Positions 1 to 7,054 of a stretch of 16,945 nucleotides of DNA are shown one piece after another. The stretch covers positions 1 through 16,945 of the forward strand of contig PWNM01000023.1 of the NCBI GenBank assembly GCA_003557825.1, read 5' to 3'. The position numbers and the translations under genes were made by a program. The notes beneath the pieces were generated by a model, which had not been told where the DNA came from, ran no database searches, and saw only the letters and a program-made list of their open reading frames with translations. The stretch comes from Candidatus Hydrogenedentota bacterium (lineage in GTDB: Bacteria; Hydrogenedentota; Hydrogenedentia; Hydrogenedentales; SLHB01). The first letter of the stretch is position 1; each line of letters begins with the position of its first letter.

Positions 1-1046
1 CCGGGACGCGCAATGCGGGGGCCGTCAACCCAGGACGGAGCCTTGAGAACATCGCCTTTACTAACGGGCCAGTCTCGGGGGGTACCTTCTCGATCAACCG
101 AGTCGCTATTGATGTAAATCCCGGTGATTCTTTTTCGGCCGTCTTGCAGCGGATCAATGCCTCGGACGCAGGCGTTGAGGCCAGTTACGATGATTCCACC
201 GACACAATCCGTATTGTATCGAACGATCCAGGCAGTCGAAGTATCAGCTTTGGGTCGGCAAACGATACGAGCAATTTCCTGGATGTTGTCAATCTGCAGA
301 ACGCAAATCAGACTGTCGGAAATGATGCGCGATTTAGAGTAAATGGCGGGCCGGAGCAAACCCGCAATTCCAACGAAGTAGAAAATGTCATTAGCGGCGT
401 TACGTTGAATCTGGCCGGTATCGGAACCAGCACCGTTTCGGTCGGTGTTGATAACGACGCCATCGTCCAATCGGCAAAGGATTTTGTGGATCAGGTCAAC
501 GATGCCATGACCCGTATTGCAACGCTAACGCGTCAAGGTGGCGATCTGGAAGGCGACACATCCCTTCGTATTGTGCAGAATTTTATGCGTCAAACCATGT
601 TCGAGACAGTGGGTGATGGCGCGTTGTCGAGCCTGCTAGAGATAGGCATAAGCACGGGTTCCGGATTCTCCTCTGATTCGATAAGCAAGTTTGAACTTGA
701 TGAAGAGGCGTTTCGCGGCGCCCTTGCCAACAACCGTGCCGATGTGGCCGCCCTGTTCACCAATACCGACCGAACGGGCATCGCCGACCGATTCGCCGCC
801 TATCTCGACGATGTGGTGGGAACTCGTGGCTTCCTCAATCAACGAACCCGAAGCAACGGTTTTATTGATCAACAGATTCGTTCGTATAACGATCGAATTC
901 GTAATGCGGAGGATCGTCTTGCTGTCCGGGAGCGACGGTTGCGGACGCAATTTACTCAGATGGAACAGCTTATATCCGGATTTCAACAGCAGGGCGCCTC
1001 ACTTGGCGGATTGTCCGCCAATATGGGGTTGTTGGGCCGGCTGTAA
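1..1046 (+). CDS. fliD: Flagellar hook-associated protein 2 (filament cap), 5' truncated
   Basis: FliD caps the tip of the growing flagellum and helps flagellin subunits fold into the filament. The reading frame is open from base 3, so the gene begins before the window and about 347 C-terminal residues are present; the first in-frame TTG at 144 is not the start. Early in the frame is a flagellin-hook-IN-like stretch (FSINRVAIDV, then DSFSAVLQRINAS and a SNFL block). The C-terminal part ends in a charged heptad-like coiled coil (IRSYNDRIRNAEDRLAVRER) followed by a Gln/Gly-rich tail, as in FliD_C domains. It is followed 52 bp later by fliS, the usual order in flagellar operons. The identification is secure at family level; the missing N-terminal D0 coiled coil cannot be judged. 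Confidence 0.93.
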   Translation, partial: GTRNAGAVNPGRSLENIAFTNGPVSGGTFSINRVAIDVNPGDSFSAVLQRINASDAGVEASYDDSTDTIRIVSNDPGSRSISFGSANDTSNFLDVVNLQNANQTVGNDARFRVNGGPEQTRNSNEVENVISGVTLNLAGIGTSTVSVGVDNDAIVQSAKDFVDQVNDAMTRIATLTRQGGDLEGDTSLRIVQNFMRQTMFETVGDGALSSLLEIGISTGSGFSSDSISKFELDEEAFRGALANNRADVAALFTNTDRTGIADRFAAYLDDVVGTRGFLNQRTRSNGFIDQQIRSYNDRIRNAEDRLAVRERRLRTQFTQMEQLISGFQQQGASLGGLSANMGLLGRL

Positions 1047-1098
1047 TATCCCGAGTTCTTAATCGTAATCAATACGCTAATGGAGAAGGGAGGACCAT

Positions 1099-1554
1099 AT
1101 GCCAAATCCAGCGGGAAATTATGACGCCTATAAAAAAGTCAGCGTCGAAACCGCTTCCCAGGGCAAGCTTGTTTACATGTTATTCAACAGTGCCATTCAG
1201 CGCTCTGAAGAAGCCCGGAATCAAATCCCCAATCGGAACTATGCGCGCGTTCATGAGAACCTGATCCGGGCCCAGGTCATCATCCAGGAACTGCGCAGGG
1301 CCCTCAACACGGATATGGGAGAAATCCCCCGCGAGCTGGATCGGCTATATGAATACTTCGAGCATCTACTCATTCAAGGGAATATCCGCAAGGATCCCAA
1401 GCCCATTGAGGAATGCGTGGAACTGATGACGCAGATGCGCGATACATGGAAAGAAGCCTTCGCCATCGCCGAGAGAGAACACGCCCCCTCAAGTAGGCAA
1501 TCTGCATCATCTCCTCCTCTTGGGAATCATGCCGCGGTCAGCTTCGAAGGGTAG
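1099..1554 (+). CDS. fliS: Flagellin export chaperone FliS
   Basis: FliS is a cytoplasmic chaperone that binds the C-terminus of newly made flagellin and prevents polymerisation before export. The 151-residue product has the family's opening pattern (YKKVSVETASQGKLVYMLF, compare Y-x(5)-T-A-x(3)-L-I/V-x-M-L-Y), a helical body with the E-N-L-I-x-R-A-Q segment, and YEYFEHLLIQGN before the last helices. The final 25 or so residues are a Ser/Pro-rich, probably disordered tail beyond the usual length of roughly 125-135. The ATG is set by a strong ribosome site, GGGAGGA at 1088-1094. It lies directly after fliD, and the intrinsic terminator at 1578-1611 closes the operon behind it. Confidence 0.93.
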   Translation: MPNPAGNYDAYKKVSVETASQGKLVYMLFNSAIQRSEEARNQIPNRNYARVHENLIRAQVIIQELRRALNTDMGEIPRELDRLYEYFEHLLIQGNIRKDPKPIEECVELMTQMRDTWKEAFAIAEREHAPSSRQSASSPPLGNHAAVSFEG

Positions 1555-1577
1555 AGCCGCCCGAATTTGATCCTACA

Positions 1578-1611
1578 GGGACGCATTCGTTTTCCGAGTG
1601 CGTCCCTTTTT
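1578..1611 (+). terminator. Intrinsic terminator of the fliD-fliS operon
   Basis: A 12-bp inverted repeat (GGGACGCATTCG at 1578-1589 against CGAGTGCGTCCC at 1595-1606, with one G-U pair) encloses a 5-base loop and is followed by five T residues. It sits 24 bases after the fliS stop codon, so it most likely ends the flagellar transcript and separates it from the small gene downstream. Confidence 0.9.
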
Positions 1612-1700
1612 GCATGCCGTTCGTCTACTCCGTATCATAGCCGTCCGGTGTTGTGCAGTACGTGCAACGGTTGTATTTCCGCATCATCATGGAGGGACGC

Positions 1701-1853
1701 ATGAAAGTACAGGATTTTGCCTATCAAGTCGCCGATCGAACCATGGAACTGCTCGAAACCCAGCAGCATTATAAAATTCCCGACGAAACACGGAAGCAGA
1801 TCCTGGCGAAGATCCGAGCCGAACTGAACGAGCTCATCAAAAAATCGGGATAG
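1701..1853 (+). CDS. Small hypothetical protein, 50 residues
   Basis: I do not recognise this gene. It encodes 50 residues, predicted to be largely helical, with alternating charge (MKVQDFAYQVADRTMELLET at the start, LAKIRAELNELIKKSG at the end) and no Cys, signal peptide or membrane segment. The ATG is chosen because GGAGGG lies at 1691-1696, four bases upstream. An in-frame GTG at 1653 would add 16 residues but has no ribosome site. It lies alone between the flagellar terminator and ftsY. A weak sigma-70-like promoter sits just after the terminator (TTGCAT at 1610-1615, 17 bp, TATCAT at 1633-1638). The strong ribosome site and coherent amphipathic composition argue for a real gene. A small regulatory or flagellum-associated role is only a guess. 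Confidence 0.6.
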   Translation: MKVQDFAYQVADRTMELLETQQHYKIPDETRKQILAKIRAELNELIKKSG

Positions 1854-1877
1854 TCCCTACATCATTACCACCCAATA

Positions 1878-1907
1878 TGGACAAACCCCTGTGAATACGG
1901 GCATAAT
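1878..1907 (+). promoter_or_regulatory. Candidate sigma-70 promoter upstream of ftsY
   Basis: TGGACA (1878-1883; five of six to TTGACA) and CATAAT (1902-1907; five of six to TATAAT) are 18 bp apart in the 145-bp gap before ftsY. It would leave a leader of about 125 nt. The call rests on motif match and position only. Confidence 0.4.
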
Positions 1908-2037
1908 ATTCACATTACGCCATTGAACCGCGGCATGCAATGGTTGGACGATTCCACGCACAGTGGTCAAGGGGGTCTAGTTCAATGTCCAGCGGCACGT
2001 GCCGGTACCTAAACACGGAGTGAATGATACCGAATCC

Positions 2038-2985
2038 ATGACAGAGGAAAAAAAGGGTTTCTTTGGACGCCTGCGCGATCGTCTGACCAAGACACGCACA
2101 ACCTTGGTGGAAGGCGTCAAGCAGGTGTTTGCGGGGCGAACCCGCATTGATGACGAGGTCTTTGAAGAACTCGAACAGATCCTGATCGAAGCGGATATGG
2201 GCGTCGAAACCGTCCTTGCCATTGTCGAAGACATGCGACGCATTAGCCAGGAACGGCGTCTCGAAAACCCTGAGGATCTGTTTGAGGTACTCAAGGAAGA
2301 GCTCGCCAGCGTCATGATCCCGGGCGACCATACGGTGGAATGGGAGGCCCATGACGGTCCTCATGTTACGTTGGTTGCGGGGGTGAATGGATCGGGCAAG
2401 ACTACAACCATCGCCAAACTGGCCGCCAAACTAAAGGCGGATAACAAGAGCGTCCTTATCGGCGCTGCGGATACGTTTCGGGCGGCGGCTGTCGAGCAGC
2501 TGTCTACCTGGGCCGAGCGAATCGATGTGCCTGTCATCAAACACAAAGAGGGAGCCGATCCTGCTGCGGTGTCCTTTGATGCCGCCGATGCGGCTATTGC
2601 ACGTAAGATGGACACATTGATTATCGATACCGCCGGTCGCTTACATACCAAAGTGAACCTGATGGAGGAGTTGAAAAAAATCCAGCGGGTCATCGGCAAA
2701 CGAATTCCCGGTGCGCCCCACGAGGTCCTGTTGGTCATCGATGCAACCACCGGCCAGAACGGCCTTCAACAGGCCAAAATATTCACCGAGGCCCTTAACG
2801 TGACGGGCATTGTGATCACCAAACTAGATGGTACCGCCAAAGGCGGCGTCGCGTTGTCGATTCAGAAGCAGTTGGGTATTCCCATCAAATACATCGGCGT
2901 TGGGGAAAAGGTTGAAGACCTGCAACCCTTCGACCCGAAGCAATTTGTCGCGGCCCTTTTCGGCGAGGAGTCCAGCGAACAGTAA
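2038..2985 (+). CDS. ftsY: Signal recognition particle receptor FtsY
   Basis: FtsY is the SRP receptor GTPase; with Ffh and 4.5S RNA it delivers ribosomes making membrane proteins to the SecYEG translocon. Counting from the ATG at 2038 (315 residues), a short helical N domain with FFGRLRDRLTKTR is followed by the G domain. This has the P-loop GVNGSGKTTT (about 115-124), the DTFRAAAVEQL element, DTAGR (197-201), TKLDG (261-265) and the C-terminal GVGEKVEDLQPFDP signature typical of FtsY. The long acidic A domain of E. coli FtsY is absent, which is common. The start is uncertain: in-frame GTG codons at 1999 and 2020 precede it and none has a good ribosome site. I prefer 2038 because the N domain normally begins near this sequence. 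cysS follows 69 bp downstream. Confidence 0.95.
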   Translation: MTEEKKGFFGRLRDRLTKTRTTLVEGVKQVFAGRTRIDDEVFEELEQILIEADMGVETVLAIVEDMRRISQERRLENPEDLFEVLKEELASVMIPGDHTVEWEAHDGPHVTLVAGVNGSGKTTTIAKLAAKLKADNKSVLIGAADTFRAAAVEQLSTWAERIDVPVIKHKEGADPAAVSFDAADAAIARKMDTLIIDTAGRLHTKVNLMEELKKIQRVIGKRIPGAPHEVLLVIDATTGQNGLQQAKIFTEALNVTGIVITKLDGTAKGGVALSIQKQLGIPIKYIGVGEKVEDLQPFDPKQFVAALFGEESSEQ

Positions 2986-3054
2986 GGCGCATGGGCGAGA
3001 AACGATGCCATGTGATATGGTGTCCGATTGTTGATGTCTTTGGGAGACATGTGA

Positions 3055-4455
3055 ATGCCAGTCCGTTTCTATAATACGTTGACCCGGGGAAAAGAGGATT
3101 TTGAGCCCCTGGATCCACCCAAGGTTCGCATGTATACGTGCGGTCCCACGGTCTATAACTACGCCCATATCGGAAATCTTCGTACGTTCATGTTTGAGGA
3201 TCTGCTCCGCCGCTTCCTCGAGTATCGCGGATACGATGTGGAGCACGTCATGAATCTTACCGATGTGGAAGACAAGATCATCCGGACCTGTCGCGAGACG
3301 GGCGAATCGAGGCAGTCCCTGGTAAAGCGCTTCACCGATGCCTTCTTCGAAGACATGGATACGTTACGCATCAAGCGGGCCCACCATTACCCCGCCGCAA
3401 CGGATCATATCGATGACATGGTGAAAATGATCAAGGCGTTGCTCGACAAGAACTACGCCTACGAATCACAGGGAAGCATCTATTTTAACCTGCGTGCCTT
3501 TCCCGAGTACGGGCGGTTGAGTCACTTCGATATGGAAGCGTTGCGCACTGGAGCCAGCGGGCGGGTGGATTCGGATGAATACGAAACCGACGATGCCCGG
3601 GATTTTGCGTTATGGAAAGCCTGGGACGAAGAAGACGGCGATATCTACTGGGAGACCGAACTGGGCAAAGGCCGACCGGGGTGGCATATCGAATGCTCTT
3701 GCATGAGCATGAAATATCTTGGTCCGTCCTTTGATATCCACTGCGGCGGCGTGGACAACATGTTTCCCCACCACGAAAACGAGATTGCCCAATCGGAAGC
3801 ATTTACCGGCAAACCCTTCGTGCGCTATTGGCTCCATAGTGCCCACCTGTTTGTCGAAAACAAGAAGATGTCCAAATCCTTGGGGAATTTTTATACGCTG
3901 CGCGACCTGCTGGCCATGGGACATGATCCCCTCGCGATTCGGTATGTGTTGATCGCCACCCATTATCGGCAGCCCAGCAACTTTACCTTTGCCGCCCTTG
4001 ATGCCGCAAGAGAAGCTCTCCGACGGATAGCGGATTTCAAAATCCGACTCACGGAGGTACGGACGGAATCGGGTTCGGACCTGAGCGTCGAGACTGCAGC
4101 CTGCGAGAAGGCTTTTGGCGAGGCTCTGGATGACGACCTCAACATTTCCGCAGCCTTGGCAAGAGTTTTTGATTTTGTGCGCGAAACGAATAAACTAGTG
4201 GACGATGGAGTGGTTAGTATCGACGGAGCTCGGCGCGTCCTCGACATGCTCGAACGACTTGATGCTGTCACAGGAGTCTTCGATAGTGGCGAAGCCGAGG
4301 AGGTCCCCGCCGAAGTGCTGGAAAAAGTCCAGGCGCGCGTAGATGCCCGACGGCGCAAGGACTTTCAAGAAGCGGACGCCATTCGCGATGAACTGGCAGC
4401 CCAAGGCTGGATCATCGAGGATACTCCGGATGGACCGCGGGTAAAACGGACCTGA
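3055..4455 (+). CDS. cysS: Cysteinyl-tRNA synthetase
   Basis: This class I synthetase activates cysteine with ATP and charges tRNA-Cys in the cytoplasm. The 466-residue length is normal. The N-terminal catalytic domain contains TCGPTVYNYAHIGN (Cys29 as a zinc ligand; HIGN is the HIGH motif at 38-41). The other expected zinc ligands lie in HIECSCMS and in the HCGGVDNMFPHHENE segment. The KMSKS loop is intact at 271-275. The C-terminal DALR-like helical domain ends with the anticodon-side segment ARRRKDFQEADAIRDEL and GWIIEDTPDGPRVKR. The ATG is supported by GGGAG at 3042-3046, eight bases upstream. It probably belongs to the same transcript as ftsY; no terminator is visible in the 69-bp gap, and no T-box leader is seen. 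Confidence 0.97.
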   Translation: MPVRFYNTLTRGKEDFEPLDPPKVRMYTCGPTVYNYAHIGNLRTFMFEDLLRRFLEYRGYDVEHVMNLTDVEDKIIRTCRETGESRQSLVKRFTDAFFEDMDTLRIKRAHHYPAATDHIDDMVKMIKALLDKNYAYESQGSIYFNLRAFPEYGRLSHFDMEALRTGASGRVDSDEYETDDARDFALWKAWDEEDGDIYWETELGKGRPGWHIECSCMSMKYLGPSFDIHCGGVDNMFPHHENEIAQSEAFTGKPFVRYWLHSAHLFVENKKMSKSLGNFYTLRDLLAMGHDPLAIRYVLIATHYRQPSNFTFAALDAAREALRRIADFKIRLTEVRTESGSDLSVETAACEKAFGEALDDDLNISAALARVFDFVRETNKLVDDGVVSIDGARRVLDMLERLDAVTGVFDSGEAEEVPAEVLEKVQARVDARRRKDFQEADAIRDELAAQGWIIEDTPDGPRVKRT

Positions 4456-4514
4456 TTCGAGGGTCCGTACGGTCCCGATCATTGCCACAAAACGGGCAAA
4501 AGGATATTAGGGCC

Positions 4515-4913
4515 ATGAGACTGGCGCGTATTCATCATGAACGGGTCGTTGACCCCCGTGAAATCGAGGAAAAATCCTTTCAGTTTGCAGTTGCCATCGT
4601 CCAAATGGCGAAAAAACTTGAAAATGATATTCCGCAACTCCCCCTCGACAACCTGCTCGAAGAAGGCACGGCCGTTGGATCCCAAGTCGCCGAAGCGCAG
4701 GAAACCTCGAGTCGGCGGACCTATCTGTCGCGGCTGACTTCGGCCCGTCATGCCTCTAAGCGAGTCCAATACTGGCTGCGCATTGTCGCCGAGGCCTGTC
4801 CTCCATCCGAGGATTCCGCAGCCGAGCTGCTTGCCGATGCCCAAGCTCTACATGTAACTCTTGGGGGGCTCTGCGTCAAGGCCCGTCAGGCGCTTGAATC
4901 CGAAGCTCATTAA
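4515..4913 (+). CDS. Four-helix-bundle protein, S23/IVP-like
   Basis: The product (132 residues from the ATG at 4515) resembles the four-helix-bundle proteins first seen encoded in 23S rRNA intervening sequences. Markers are EEKSFQFAVAIVQMAKKL in helix 1, LLEEGTAVGSQVAEAQETSS at the helix 2 region (compare LLRSGTSIGANVxEA) and SRLTSARHASKRVQYWLRIV in helix 3. Members form soluble homo-oligomers, and their biochemical role is not settled. Here the gene is free-standing, 59 bp after cysS, and not inside an rRNA gene. A TTG at 4482 would add 11 residues. ATG 4515 is preferred because the family fold begins soon after it and AGGA lies at 4501-4504. The fold family is fairly sure; function is not assigned. 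Confidence 0.75.
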   Translation: MRLARIHHERVVDPREIEEKSFQFAVAIVQMAKKLENDIPQLPLDNLLEEGTAVGSQVAEAQETSSRRTYLSRLTSARHASKRVQYWLRIVAEACPPSEDSAAELLADAQALHVTLGGLCVKARQALESEAH

Positions 4914-4930
4914 GACGACCGGCGGTCTTT
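4912..4930 (+). terminator. Weak hairpin after the four-helix gene
   Basis: AAGAC (4912-4916, overlapping the stop codon) can pair with GTCTT (4925-4929), and GACC/GGTC inside offers an alternative 4-bp stem; a T/C-rich stretch follows. The stem is short, so this may not terminate efficiently, but it lies exactly between the cysS-linked gene and the sigma-factor operon. Confidence 0.3.
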
Positions 4931-4947
4931 CCCTTTGTGCTTGCGCC

Positions 4948-4976
4948 GGAACCTTTGTGATCAATCGGGGTTTAAG
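4948..4976 (+). promoter_or_regulatory. Candidate ECF-type promoter of the sigma operon
   Basis: GGAACCTTT (4948-4956) matches the GGAAC-type -35 element used by RpoE-like ECF sigma factors. It is followed, 17 bases after GGAACC, by TTTAAG (4971-4976), placed where the -10 element should be. The start of the sigma gene is 28 bases downstream. ECF factors usually transcribe their own operon, so self-activation is the natural reading. No sigma-70 promoter of comparable quality is visible in this gap. Confidence 0.42.
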
Positions 4977-5004
4977 AAGTAGATGATGCAAGGATTACCG
5001 GTGA

Positions 5005-5592
5005 ATGGATGAAAGCTCGGACTGGACGCTTGTGGAACAGGCTCGTGCGGGCGATATGGATGCATTCGCCGTGTTGGTCCGCCGATATCAAGAACCTGTG
5101 ATCCATTTTTGCATGCGTATGCTTGGCTCACGGGCCGATGCTGAGGACGTAGCGCAGGAGACATTTGTGCGGTTGTATCGATATCTTCCGCGAATCAAGC
5201 CGGAGGCGCGATTTACCACCTTGCTGTTTGGAATGGCGCGCAATGCGACATTAAACGCTATTCGCGATGCCAAACGACGGGGGCGAGGTGTCACGGTTTC
5301 CCTTGATGACCGAAATGACGATGCGTTCTCCATCCAAGCGACAGCGGAGACGACGCATCGACCCGATAACGCCGCACGGCTGCGTGAAATCGATGCGTTG
5401 GTTCAGGCGGCGATCGACTCCATGCCCCCGGACCATCGGGAAGTATTGCTTCTCCGCGAAGTACAGGGCATGGATTACGAGGCCATCGCCGAAGTCGTTG
5501 GCGTCCGCAAGGGGACCGTGAAGAGTCGCCTGGCCCGGGCGCGAGAAAGTTTACGGCTTCGCCTTGAGACCCTGGGAGGACGGCATTTATGA
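5005..5592 (+). CDS. RNA polymerase ECF sigma factor, RpoE-like
   Basis: This 195-residue protein has only the sigma-2 and sigma-4 regions typical of extracytoplasmic-function sigma factors. Region 2 spans about residues 20-92 (FAVLVRRYQEPVIHFCMRML, then DAEDVAQETFVRLYRYLPR and the WLF-like FTTLLFGMARNATLNAIRD, with Phe instead of Trp). The linker at 95-120 is polar. Region 4 at about 130-184 carries LPxxxR-like MPPDHREVLLLREVQGMDYE and the helix-turn-helix AIAEVVGVRKGTVKSRLARAR. The ATG has AGGA at 4991-4994. The gene overlaps its anti-sigma partner by ATGA. It should direct polymerase to genes responding to an envelope signal; the actual regulon is unknown beyond possible autoregulation from the GGAAC element at 4948. 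Confidence 0.95.
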   Translation: MDESSDWTLVEQARAGDMDAFAVLVRRYQEPVIHFCMRMLGSRADAEDVAQETFVRLYRYLPRIKPEARFTTLLFGMARNATLNAIRDAKRRGRGVTVSLDDRNDDAFSIQATAETTHRPDNAARLREIDALVQAAIDSMPPDHREVLLLREVQGMDYEAIAEVVGVRKGTVKSRLARARESLRLRLETLGGRHL

Positions 5593-6218
5593 CGTCGAAG
5601 AATTACAAGTTCGAAGAGTTGTCGGCCTATTTGGATGATGAAGCGGCCGACCCGGAGGCCATCGTACGTCTTATTCGGGAGAACCCGGAAGCAGCCGACC
5701 ATTTGGACCGACTGAAAGACGCTTCAGAGCGGGTTCAAGTATTGCCTCCACCCGATGTACACCCGGCGTTTGCTACCCGCGTTATGGCGGCTGTGGCGGA
5801 GAATCAAAAGGCCCGAACATGGCGGTGGCGTCGCAGAGCGGTTACAGCAATCGCTTCGACCATGGCTCTGCTCCTGGCCATCTCGGTTGGGATATTGACC
5901 CGCACTCCCGAATCGGTTCATGAGCCCCAAGCATTCAACCATGAGCATGACGAAGAATTGTTGCTTTCATTACTTGAAACGCAAGACATTGACGAAGCTC
6001 TCCTGCTGGACGAATACATGGATGATGGTTCTATTCTTACGGATCCATGGAACGAGCCGGTCTTGCTCGAGGAGGAAGCTCACATCCTTGAGGCCATTGA
6101 CCTGATGCTTTTGGCGGAGCAAGATCTCGATTCGGCCATTGCTGATCTGGGCCAGGATGAAACGATGATGTTTGCCGAATTGCTGGATTCATATTATCTA
6201 GGAGGTAATATTACATGA
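5589..6218 (+). CDS. Membrane anti-sigma factor-like protein
   Basis: The 209-residue product has a cytoplasmic N-terminal part beginning FEELSAYLDDEAADPEA, which resembles the sigma-binding start of RseA-type anti-sigma factors. A basic stretch (RWRRR, about 79-83) precedes a single membrane segment at about 84-104 (AVTAIASTMALLLAISVGIL). A very acidic, Leu-rich C-terminal domain of about 100 residues is predicted to be outside the cytoplasm. The protein has no Cys at all, so it is not a zinc-binding (ZAS) anti-sigma. It overlaps the sigma gene by ATGA and the next gene by ATGA, so the three are translationally coupled. The inferred role is to hold the sigma factor at the membrane until an envelope signal releases it. 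Position and topology carry the call more than sequence identity. Confidence 0.75.
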   Translation: MTSKNYKFEELSAYLDDEAADPEAIVRLIRENPEAADHLDRLKDASERVQVLPPPDVHPAFATRVMAAVAENQKARTWRWRRRAVTAIASTMALLLAISVGILTRTPESVHEPQAFNHEHDEELLLSLLETQDIDEALLLDEYMDDGSILTDPWNEPVLLEEEAHILEAIDLMLLAEQDLDSAIADLGQDETMMFAELLDSYYLGGNIT

Positions 6219-6841
6219 TAAAGCCAGTTATACGGATAGTTATAGCCGGTAGCCTTATTCTTATCGGCGCGGTTGCTTTTGCACAACCCCCTGGACCTCC
6301 AGGAGGAAAGCCTTGGGATCGCCTTCGTGATCGCGAAAAGCTGGATGAGCAAGAGGTTCGGGAAATGGTCGAGACCATACGCATGACGCGCATTGCTCGC
6401 AGCCTAGACCTCGACAGAGAGGAAACCGTAGTTCTAATACGACGAATCGACGAAGCCCGACGTGAATCCTTCGAGCTCCATCGTCAACGCCGCGAAGCCA
6501 TGCAAGCGCTTCGCGAAGCGGTCGAAGAAGAAGCGTCCGAAGCCGAGCTCGAAGAACGCCTCCAAACCGTATGGGAGTTAGACAACAAGATTCATGAGCA
6601 TCGAATGGAGTCCGGAAGACAGGTCAGTGAAGGGCTCAACGTGGAACAAAAGGCCCGCCTGTATCTAATCACCCATGACTTTGAACGGGAAATGCGCGGG
6701 CTCATTCAACGGGTGCGACAACAACACCCCCGGTCGCGTCACTCAGACGACGATGAGTCGGAGGATGAACCTTCTGACCCCGAAGATGATTATAGTGAGA
6801 ATAGTCCTTCTCGGAGTCCCCTTCGCGATGCTCGGGATTAA
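6215..6841 (+). CDS. Exported Spy/CpxP-like protein of the sigma operon
   Basis: A signal peptide is clear (MIKPVIRIVIAGSLILIGAVAFA, with likely cleavage after AFA at residue 23). The mature part starts with a Pro/Gly patch and then forms long charged helices. LNVEQKARLYLITHDFERE (about 141-159) resembles the second helix region of Spy/CpxP-family periplasmic chaperones and heavy-metal sensor proteins, normally LTxEQ-like. The last 35 residues are an acidic Ser/Asp/Glu tail. The start has GGAGG at 6201-6205 and overlaps the preceding stop codon. In comparable operons such proteins sense or buffer envelope stress and may modulate the anti-sigma factor; that function is inferred here from order and fold. 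Cys and Met-rich metal sites are absent, so metal sensing has no direct support. Confidence 0.72.
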   Translation: MIKPVIRIVIAGSLILIGAVAFAQPPGPPGGKPWDRLRDREKLDEQEVREMVETIRMTRIARSLDLDREETVVLIRRIDEARRESFELHRQRREAMQALREAVEEEASEAELEERLQTVWELDNKIHEHRMESGRQVSEGLNVEQKARLYLITHDFEREMRGLIQRVRQQHPRSRHSDDDESEDEPSDPEDDYSENSPSRSPLRDARD

Positions 6842-6995
6842 CACCCAACAGGTGCTATGCGGCATGCAGTCGACCCTTTAAAAAATCTCCTGCCCCCAAG
6901 CTATGAGCGAGATCCTGTCGGTTCCGTGATAGTCGTTCTGGCGCGTTTCTAGCATAAGTCCCGCCCATTCAAGCAGTTACCGTTTTGTCAAAATA

Positions 6996-7043
6996 ATGGC
7001 ATATTTAGTGTTGACAACCGAACCTAGCCACTATATAATGGGG
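6996..7043 (+). promoter_or_regulatory. Pair of NrdR-box-like operators
   Basis: Two 16-bp sites resemble the NrdR box (acaCwAtATaTwGtgt). Box 1 at 6996-7011 (ATGGCATATTTAGTGT) matches about 11 of 16 and reaches the -35. Box 2 at 7028-7043 (CCACTATATAATGGGG) matches about 12 of 16 and covers the -10. Their starts are 32 bp apart with a 16-bp linker, close to three helical turns, as known for paired NrdR boxes. NrdR is a zinc-ribbon/ATP-cone repressor that senses nucleotide levels and controls ribonucleotide reductase operons. Its gene is not in this window. Confidence 0.7.
7011..7039 (+). promoter_or_regulatory. Consensus sigma-70 promoter of nrdDG
   Basis: TTGACA (7011-7016) and TATAAT (7034-7039) match consensus at all twelve positions and are 17 bp apart. 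Transcription should start near 7046, leaving about 135 nt of leader before the nrdD ATG. Such a strong promoter would need repression, which fits the NrdR-like boxes overlapping both its elements. Confidence 0.88.
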
Positions 7044-7054
7044 TCCGATGCGGG

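Noticed and set aside
3485..3802. Minus-strand open frames across cysS
   Set aside because: These are antisense shadows of a highly conserved + strand gene, with Arg/Ser/Pro-rich translations and no start signals.
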